A DNA stretch of 13,133 bases, taken from positions 1 to 13,133 of the forward strand of contig CAMHRH010000015.1 of assembly GCA_946187605.1 (NCBI GenBank). The letters run 5' to 3'. This DNA is from an uncultured Candidatus Saccharibacteria bacterium (GTDB lineage: Bacteria; Patescibacteriota; Saccharimonadia; Saccharimonadales; Saccharimonadaceae). The notes beneath the pieces are model-generated. The model made no database searches. It saw nothing but the letters and a program-made list of their open reading frames with translations, and was not told the origin of the DNA. Both the position numbers and the translations under genes were made by a program. Positions 1-3,994 of the stretch are shown piece after piece. The stretch's first letter is position 1. Every line of letters starts with the position of its first letter.

Positions 1-1
1 T

Positions 2-919
2 TCAAACCGGTATTTGTCCAGGAAAACGGCTATCGCTATTATTCCATCTACCAGCGATGAAATTACGCCAAAAGAAATCTCCACCAAATACTGGCTCGAT
101 AGCTATATACCCAACGACGAAGTGCGAAAAAATCTCTACCGCCCAAAAGTCGAGCACTTCCGCCTTTCGCCTACTCACGTAAATACATTTATCGATATCG
201 AATATGGCGGACCGACCGTATTCTTCGAAAATTACATCATTGGCATCCGCGGCGAGGGCGGTTTTGCAGTCGATTACGGCAACTTCATTCACGAAGTTCT
301 CGACCAGCTCAATAAAGAACACCTGAGCAACGAAGAAGCTTATCTTCGCTACCAAAGTCTCGTCGAGTCGTCAAACTTCGATGAAGCAGAAAAGAAAGAT
401 TTGCACGACCGTGGCGCCGCTGAGCTTCCACTATTTCTCGAGGCGCGTGGCGACCAATACCGTAGCACCAAAACCGACTCCGAACGAAGCTTCTTCAGTC
501 AAAATATCGTGGTCGACGATGTTTTAATCGGCGGTAAAATTGACCGCATCGAAATTGACGAAAAAGGCAAGACCATCACCGTCGCCGATTTCAAAACTAG
601 CAAGATTAAGTACAAATGGAATGACAAAGACGATAGTATCAAACTAAAGCTCCAGTTGTATTTCTATAAATACCTTATTGAGAACAGCCGCGATTATGCT
701 GGATACCGCGTCACGACTGGGCGTATTGATTTTATCCGTCCCGATAAAAACAGCCATATTCACTCACTTGAGCTAACATTTAATGAATCCGAAAACGAAT
801 ATTTCAAAAAAATAATTAAAGCCGTTTATTATCGTATTAAAACGCTTGATTTTGAACCAGCCACAGTCGACCATAAAACCATCAAAGACTTCGCCGATTC
901 ATTACTTTACGAACAGTAG
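2..919 (+). CDS. C-terminal PD-(D/E)XK (RecB/AddB-type) nuclease domain of a DNA helicase-nuclease, 5'-truncated
   Basis: The reading frame is open from base 2 and continues off the window, so this is the last 305 residues of a longer protein; the TTG at 14 is unlikely to be the true start. Visible motifs fit the PDDEXK_1 fold of RecB/AddB and of UvrD-like helicases with a fused nuclease: an entry segment reading LSPTHVNTF (residues 55-63), the histidine motif FIHEVLD (His97), GGKIDRIEID with Asp181, VADFKTSK with Asp196 and Lys198 as the metal/catalytic pair, and a following QLYFYKYL helix (Gln218, Tyr220). Such enzymes resect double-strand ends for recombinational repair. I see no cysteines that would hold the iron-sulfur cluster found in AddB-type nucleases. 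The helicase motifs must lie upstream, so the family assignment rests on the nuclease part only. Confidence 0.85.
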   Translation, partial: SNRYLSRKTAIAIIPSTSDEITPKEISTKYWLDSYIPNDEVRKNLYRPKVEHFRLSPTHVNTFIDIEYGGPTVFFENYIIGIRGEGGFAVDYGNFIHEVLDQLNKEHLSNEEAYLRYQSLVESSNFDEAEKKDLHDRGAAELPLFLEARGDQYRSTKTDSERSFFSQNIVVDDVLIGGKIDRIEIDEKGKTITVADFKTSKIKYKWNDKDDSIKLKLQLYFYKYLIENSRDYAGYRVTTGRIDFIRPDKNSHIHSLELTFNESENEYFKKIIKAVYYRIKTLDFEPATVDHKTIKDFADSLLYEQ

Positions 920-934
920 TTTTTATTGTATAAT
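906..934 (+). promoter_or_regulatory. Sigma70-type promoter for the zinc-ribbon microprotein
   Basis: A -35 of TTTACG (906-911, four of six consensus bases) is followed after 17 bases by a perfect TATAAT (929-934). It overlaps the end of the nuclease gene. Transcription should start near 941, giving a leader of about 68 nt before the ATG at 1009. Confidence 0.6.
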
Positions 935-945
935 ACTTGCAAGTA
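934..945. promoter_or_regulatory. 12-bp perfect palindrome at the transcription start (candidate operator)
   Basis: TACTTGCAAGTA is a perfect 12-bp palindrome that starts on the last base of the -10 box and covers the expected start of transcription. This is a typical position for a repressor site. The regulator is unknown, and the assignment is inferred from symmetry and placement only. Confidence 0.4.
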
Positions 946-1008
946 GTATCACTAATATCTATCGCAATCTACTACCCACCATTTTAATCGAAGGGAGGTT
1001 CGGTATGT

Positions 1009-1221
1009 ATGGCATGGGAGAAAGTTAGCTACGGCACTTGCAGAAGATGCGGCAATACTTGCCAAGACCTGAATCAGGATGGCATCTGCAAAAACTGCGT
1101 ACCGTATATGAGCGGTTATTCTAGCAAATACTACGACGGCATTTGCCGTATTTGCGGAAGACGCAGCGACACCTTAAACAACGATAGCGTATGCAATAGT
1201 TGCAGAAGTTATCCAAGGTAA
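1009..1221 (+). CDS. Small tandem zinc-ribbon protein (70 residues, two CxxC-x12-CxxC modules)
   Basis: The protein is two copies of one metal-binding module: Cys14 (or Cys11)/Cys27-Cys30 and Cys46-Cys49/Cys62-Cys65. In each copy a first CxxC (11-14, 46-49) and a second CxxC (27-30, 62-65) are separated by 12 residues, and both share the pattern C-x-x-C-G, then D-x-L-N, then C-x-x-C. Eight cysteines in this spacing suggest two structural zinc sites. An extra Cys18 lies in the first module. Three ATGs crowd here (1005, 1009, 1014). Only 1009 opens this frame, and AGGGAGGT at 992-999 provides a strong ribosome binding site. The gene has its own promoter and terminator, so it is a single-gene unit. 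No named family is recognised. RNA, DNA or protein binding are all possible. Confidence 0.75.
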   Translation: MAWEKVSYGTCRRCGNTCQDLNQDGICKNCVPYMSGYSSKYYDGICRICGRRSDTLNNDSVCNSCRSYPR

Positions 1222-1229
1222 TCACTACC

Positions 1230-1256
1230 AGTCGCCACAGCACGTGGCGACTTTTT
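1230..1256 (+). terminator. Intrinsic terminator after the zinc-ribbon gene
   Basis: A perfect 9-bp stem, AGTCGCCAC (1230-1238) with GTGGCGACT (1244-1252), has a 5-base loop and is followed by a T-run to 1256. It starts nine bases after the TAA stop. Confidence 0.85.
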
Positions 1257-1271
1257 CATACTTAGCCGCAA

Positions 1272-1300
1272 TTGACTAATAATAAAAAGTGTGATATAAT
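1272..1300 (+). promoter_or_regulatory. Near-consensus sigma70 promoter with extended -10
   Basis: TTGACT (1272-1277) and TATAAT (1295-1300) are separated by exactly 17 bases, and TG sits one base upstream of the -10 (TGATATAAT, 1292-1300). It is the best promoter match in the window, yet it does not precede any long gene. Transcription should start at 1306-1307. Confidence 0.85.
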
Positions 1301-1384
1301 ATAAGAGTGGACCTTTTACTCCAGAAGGACCACTTTGGAGAGGAAAAAAGAGCCGAGCGTTCTAAAAGAAAGGGGGAGATTCCA

Positions 1385-1444
1385 ATGATTGACACAGAGC
1401 GGCAAGATACTAGATGCTGGCCTATGGGCTCGACTTTACGATAG
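1385..1444 (+). CDS. Possible 19-residue peptide ORF inside the 1.3-1.6 kb transcript
   Basis: An ATG at 1385 lies six bases after a strong ribosome binding site (GGGAG, 1374-1378) and opens a 19-codon frame that ends at TAG 1442-1444. The same frame is open upstream to a GTG at 1307, exactly where transcription should begin, which would give a leaderless 45-residue protein rich in Lys, Arg and Glu. After the TAG the frame stays open for another 31 codons to TAA at 1538. Arg codons here are mostly AGA or CGG, unlike the CGC/CGT preference of neighbouring genes, which argues against an ordinary protein. The stop codon sits in the loop of the 1428-1459 hairpin, so a leader-peptide role is conceivable. 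Confidence 0.3.
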   Translation: MIDTERQDTRCWPMGSTLR

Positions 1445-1558
1445 CATTTGTTGTCGAGCAAGCTCGTTTATTCGACGCTCCAGATGTTAAAGGCATTTTG
1501 CCGTCATGAATATCTTTACACCTCTACTTTTACTTTTTAATTATTTGTTCTTTCCTTA

Positions 1559-1586
1559 ACCGCCACGTTTGTGGCGGTATTTTTTT
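1559..1586 (+). terminator. Intrinsic terminator of the 1.3-1.6 kb transcript
   Basis: ACCGCCAC (1559-1566) pairs with GTGGCGGT (1571-1578) around a 4-base loop, followed by seven T (1580-1586). The core stem CGCCAC/GTGGCG is the same as in the terminator at 1230-1256. Confidence 0.85.
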
Positions 1587-1587
1587 A

Positions 1588-1596
1588 TGCTAAAAT
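1588..1596 (+). promoter_or_regulatory. Extended -10 promoter for the translesion polymerase unit
   Basis: TGCTAAAAT is an extended -10 element directly after the T-run of the preceding terminator. No good -35 is visible; TTTGTG or TTGTGG inside the terminator hairpin is the nearest. The string TTATGCTAAAATA recurs at the promoter near 6407-6419. The leader of about 95 nt contains a cUUCGg-capped stem-loop (GGCTA 1607-1611 with TAGCC 1624-1628) and a near-palindrome GACGC/GCGTC around AATATT (1647-1663). I see no LexA box of the E. coli or Bacillus type. Confidence 0.5.
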
Positions 1597-1697
1597 ATCT
1601 ACATCGGGCTATACTTCGGTCACTAGCCTTGATTCATATTTTTTCCGACGCCAATATTGCGTCACTACATTGCAAACGTAATTATTTAGGAATTTTT

Positions 1698-1976
1698 ATG
1701 AATCAAACTTCTTATCAAACACCAATCCACGAGCTAATCGACGTCGATGCGACTTTCTCGCGCGACATTCTTGGACACTGTCGCCCAATCGCCTTCCGTA
1801 CAAAAACCGGCAGAGAAGTAATAGTTACTGAGGTCGGCCTCGTTCACCCACGTTATAACGGGCTCAAAACCATCTTTGCTTTCGATGTTACCGATGGACT
1901 AGCGGATTATCGCATTACACTCGATGGCGAAACCTTATGCTGGTATCTCGAATTCGAGGGGGACCGCTATGAATAA
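1698..1976 (+). CDS. 92-residue hypothetical protein, translationally coupled to a Y-family DNA polymerase
   Basis: The start is set by AGGAA at 1688-1692, five bases before the ATG; an upstream in-frame ATG lies in the terminator region and is not credible. The stop TAA (1974-1976) overlaps the polymerase start (1969) by eight bases, so the two are almost certainly translated together. The protein looks beta-rich: RPIAFRTKTGREVIVTEVG (residues 32-50), a central IFAFDVTDG and a final GETLCWYLEFEGDRYE. The layout of a Pro-x-x-Phe strand, a G-R-x-x-V-x-E-V strand and a closing Trp-containing strand recalls small uncharacterised domains near Y-family polymerases (DUF6504 comes to mind, from memory only). 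A role as an accessory or regulator of the polymerase, comparable to UmuD or YolD, is inferred from position. No protease or DNA-binding motif is visible. Confidence 0.75.
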   Translation: MNQTSYQTPIHELIDVDATFSRDILGHCRPIAFRTKTGREVIVTEVGLVHPRYNGLKTIFAFDVTDGLADYRITLDGETLCWYLEFEGDRYE

Positions 1977-3189
1977 TGACATTCTTTATATTGACCTCAA
2001 TTCGTGTTTTGCCACCATCGAGCAGCAATGTCGCCCCATGCTTCGCGGGCGCCCAGTAGCCATTACTAACCGCATCACGCCGAATGCCTGCATTATTGCT
2101 GCTAGTTATGAAGCAAAGGCACTCGGTATCAAAGTTGGTATGCGCGCCCGTGAAGCGACTAGCATTTGCAAAGACCTCATTTTCGCCGAGACTGAACCAG
2201 ATAAGTACATCTTTGTTCACGAAAAACTCCGCGCTATTATGCTCGACTATTCACCGGACGTTACGATGAAATCTATCGACGAAGGCGTAATCAACTTAAA
2301 ACATGCTCCAAGACATATTTATAAATGTAATCGTCGCAAACTTGGCCTCGAGATTAAGCAGCGCCTCAAAACCGAAATTGGCAACTATATGCGCTGCAAT
2401 ATCGGCATTGCAAGCAATCGTTTTCTAGCAAAACTCGCCGCTGAGCTACATAAACCAGACGGACTCGATGAAATAAATAGTCAAAACCAACGCGAAGTCT
2501 TCACGACGCTAAAATTAACAGATCTTCCAGGCATTAATGTACGTATGGCAGCCAGACTTAACGCCGTCGGCATCTTTACGCCGTTACAATTCTTGGATGC
2601 CGACGAACAAACACTTGTCAAATTGGTCTGCAAAAGCATCGACGGCTCTAAGTGGTATAAACGACTCCGCGGCATCGAAGTCGACGATATAAAAAGCAAC
2701 ATAAAAAGCATCGGCCGCCAATATGTTCTTGAAAGCCGCACGCTCAGCCGTTCCGAAACCGAAGCCCGCATTTTGCATCTCGCCGAAGATGTCGGTTATC
2801 GCCTGCGCAGCAAACATCTCTACGCACGTGGCATTTACTTATGGACTTATGGCTACGACGACATTCAGAAACATCAACAAATCATCCTCAAAGACGCCAT
2901 AAATAGCAATCACGACATCATAGCAATCGCACGCCAACTCTTTCGGAACCTTCCGAGTCCAGTACGCATTATCGGCATAACCTTATATAAACTCCAGGCA
3001 ACATCAAATCCACAATTATGTTTCGAACAAAATAAAAAAGAGCGCGCCATCGCACTCTGTAAGGCCGAGGACGCAATTAATCTACGCTTCGGCGCGCGCA
3101 AAATCCATTGTGCAGATACATTAAATACCGAACAAGTACGCTGCAAAATTCCTTTCGGCTCTACGCGCTATCTCGACCATTCGCTCTGA
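1969..3189 (+). CDS. Y-family translesion DNA polymerase (DinB/UmuC superfamily)
   Basis: At 406 residues this is a full-length Y-family polymerase that copies past damaged bases. The catalytic carboxylates are present: Asp9 in YIDLNSCF and Asp104-Glu105 in KSIDEG. Phe14 occupies the steric-gate position that excludes ribonucleotides. The Asp-Leu-Asn pattern after the first catalytic residue is more UmuC/UvrX-like than DinB-like (Asp-Met-Asp). GIASNRFLAKLAA (146-158) and the helix-hairpin-helix LPGIN (186-190) mark palm and thumb. The little finger ends with QLCF (349-352) followed by a basic NKKER stretch, a plausible beta-clamp binding site of the QLxLF type. The start is the ATG at 1969 after GAGGGGG (1956-1962, six bases away); an upstream in-frame ATG at 1924 lacks such a site. 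It overlaps the 92-residue gene by eight bases. Confidence 0.92.
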   Translation: MNNDILYIDLNSCFATIEQQCRPMLRGRPVAITNRITPNACIIAASYEAKALGIKVGMRAREATSICKDLIFAETEPDKYIFVHEKLRAIMLDYSPDVTMKSIDEGVINLKHAPRHIYKCNRRKLGLEIKQRLKTEIGNYMRCNIGIASNRFLAKLAAELHKPDGLDEINSQNQREVFTTLKLTDLPGINVRMAARLNAVGIFTPLQFLDADEQTLVKLVCKSIDGSKWYKRLRGIEVDDIKSNIKSIGRQYVLESRTLSRSETEARILHLAEDVGYRLRSKHLYARGIYLWTYGYDDIQKHQQIILKDAINSNHDIIAIARQLFRNLPSPVRIIGITLYKLQATSNPQLCFEQNKKERAIALCKAEDAINLRFGARKIHCADTLNTEQVRCKIPFGSTRYLDHSL

Positions 3190-3197
3190 GCAGTGAA

Positions 3198-3230
3198 AGG
3201 GCGCCGCATATAGACATCGCGCGGCGCCCT
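3198..3230. other. GC-rich 10-bp hairpin between convergent genes (possible bidirectional terminator)
   Basis: AGGGCGCCGC (3198-3207) pairs perfectly with GCGGCGCCCT (3221-3230) around a 13-base loop. It sits nine bases after the polymerase stop and about 40 bases past the dcd stop. There is no T-run on either strand, so it is not a canonical intrinsic terminator. It may act as a transcription barrier or protect 3' ends. Downstream, AAAGGAG (3236-3242) precedes an 8-codon ORF (3253-3279). Confidence 0.5.
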
Positions 3231-3271
3231 AAAATAAAGGAGAAAAAATAAAATGAAGCATCTAGAATTCC

Positions 3272-3868
3272 TTACTTAAACAGGTCCGCCAAACTAGAAC
3301 GCGGCTCGGTCACACCATCCTGCCCCTGGAATACGCCATCGTACGGATTCGAGGTCTCCTTATCGAGATAATCAAAGATAATCTGACCGACAATGTCGCC
3401 CGGTTTTATGCGAATCGCAGCGGCAGCCTCGTTTTTTAACTCCAAGGTTATACGTCCCTCGAAACCTGCATGAATGTGGGTCGCATTCTGAATTACAAGC
3501 CCACGCCGACCAATCGACGAACGAGAATCTATTTGCGCCTTTATCATGCTAGGCAATCTAATATATTCCATCGTCGTCGCAAGACAAAACTCGCCGCTCT
3601 GGAGGTAAAAGAAGCCATCTTCCGAAAGCGGAAGCTTCTCATACTCGTATTCGCTCACGAGGTCAATGTAGCTAAGACCTGAAGTCTTCAAGCGCTTAAA
3701 CTCATAACCGATTCTTACGTCAAGATTATCTGCGCCAACATTACTGATTACGTAATCAAGATAAGGCATCTCTCTACTAGTCTTCAAATCGAAAACTGCG
3801 CCACCTTCATCACGCACTAAACCCCGAGTTCTTATTAACTCCTTTATTGTGTCTCCGCATAATGCCAT
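3272..3868 (-). CDS. dcd: dCTP deaminase (Dcd family)
   Basis: This is a 198-residue member of the trimeric dCTP deaminase/dUTPase family, which converts dCTP to dUTP (or to dUMP in bifunctional forms) and so feeds thymidylate synthesis. Visible signatures are DNLDVRIGYEF (47-57), SRSSIGRRGL (115-124) with the nucleotide-binding Arg/Ser pair, the HAGFEGRITLELKN strand (133-146) whose Glu143 matches the deaminase catalytic glutamate that plain dUTPases lack, and the C-terminal NPYDGVFQGQDGVTEPR closing arm (174-190). The start at 3868 is preferred over an in-frame ATG at 3883 because GGAGGG lies six bases upstream and Dcd proteins begin close to this point. The gene is divergent from polA. Whether it also hydrolyses dUTP cannot be decided from sequence alone. 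Confidence 0.93.
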   Translation of the reverse strand: MALCGDTIKELIRTRGLVRDEGGAVFDLKTSREMPYLDYVISNVGADNLDVRIGYEFKRLKTSGLSYIDLVSEYEYEKLPLSEDGFFYLQSGEFCLATTMEYIRLPSMIKAQIDSRSSIGRRGLVIQNATHIHAGFEGRITLELKNEAAAAIRIKPGDIVGQIIFDYLDKETSNPYDGVFQGQDGVTEPRSSLADLFK

Positions 3869-3910
3869 AAAAATCCCTCCCATAATTATTCAAAATCGGA
3901 AACATCTACT

Positions 3911-3956
3911 TATAAGGTCCGAGACTTAATCTCTGCAGGCATTATAACACCTTATA
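3911..3956. repeat. Inverted repeat TATAAGG / CCTTATA in the dcd-polA promoter region
   Basis: TATAAGG (3911-3917) and its exact complement CCTTATA (3950-3956) bracket the dcd -10 box and transcription start and lie just upstream of the polA promoter. Between them sits a small hairpin, GAGA/TCTC (3921-3933), which falls in the dcd leader. One arm lies upstream of the dcd start site, so this cannot be an RNA stem of the dcd transcript; a DNA-binding site serving both promoters is possible. Confidence 0.35.
3941..3949 (-). promoter_or_regulatory. Extended -10 promoter for dcd
   Basis: Read on the - strand this is TGTTATAAT, a perfect extended -10. The -35 is weak. Transcription should begin near 3934, leaving a leader of about 66 nt before the start codon at 3868. 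Confidence 0.6.
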
Positions 3957-3959
3957 CCG

Positions 3960-3988
3960 TTATCTAGAAAAACTTTGAATGATATAAT
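3960..3988 (+). promoter_or_regulatory. Extended -10 promoter for polA, apparently giving a leaderless mRNA
   Basis: TGATATAAT (3980-3988) is a perfect extended -10; the -35, TTATCT at 3960-3965 with 17-base spacing, is weak. Only six bases separate the -10 from the polA ATG, so transcription should start on or beside the start codon. No ribosome binding site precedes the ATG. Confidence 0.6.
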
Positions 3989-3994
3989 TGATGC

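Larger units (their letters stand above)
1307..1587 (+). ncRNA. Candidate structured RNA or regulatory leader transcript (about 280 nt)
   Basis: A strong promoter ends at 1300 and a terminator ends near 1586, so a discrete transcript of about 280 nt is expected. Its first 27 bases fold into a hairpin: GTGG/CCAC and CCTTTT/AGAAGG with one A-A mismatch and the loop ACTCC (1307-1333). The bases CTCCA (1319-1323), loop plus first stem base, can pair with TGGAG (1336-1340), which allows a pseudoknot. Further down, GCTCGAC (1428-1434) pairs with GTCGAGC (1453-1459), while CGAG (1455-1458)/CTCG (1463-1466) and GTCGA (1453-1457)/TCGAC (1472-1476) offer competing pairings. GAGCGT (1355-1360) can pair with ACGCTC (1475-1480) and close the domain. 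No match to tmRNA, RNase P, 6S or SRP RNA was recognised. It may instead be the mRNA of a very small protein. The existence of the transcript is well supported; its function is unknown. Confidence 0.45.

Noticed and set aside
1276..1461. 61-codon frame on the - strand across the unassigned transcript
   Set aside because: It lies antisense to a consensus promoter and strong hairpins, has no ribosome binding site and reads like no protein.
1307..1587. tmRNA, RNase P RNA, 6S RNA or SRP RNA
   Set aside because: None of the conserved cores I looked for (tRNA-like end, GAGGAAAGTCC, GGAAGCAGCA) is present.
1569..1697. N-terminal extension of the 92-residue protein
   Set aside because: It begins inside a terminator hairpin upstream of the likely transcription start; the ATG at 1698 has a good ribosome binding site.
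1924..1968. Longer N-terminus for the Y-family polymerase
   Set aside because: The ATG at 1969 has GAGGGGG six bases upstream and begins directly at the catalytic strand, as in the family.
3869..3883. Earlier start for dcd
   Set aside because: It lacks a ribosome binding site, while GGAGGG is placed correctly for the start at 3868.
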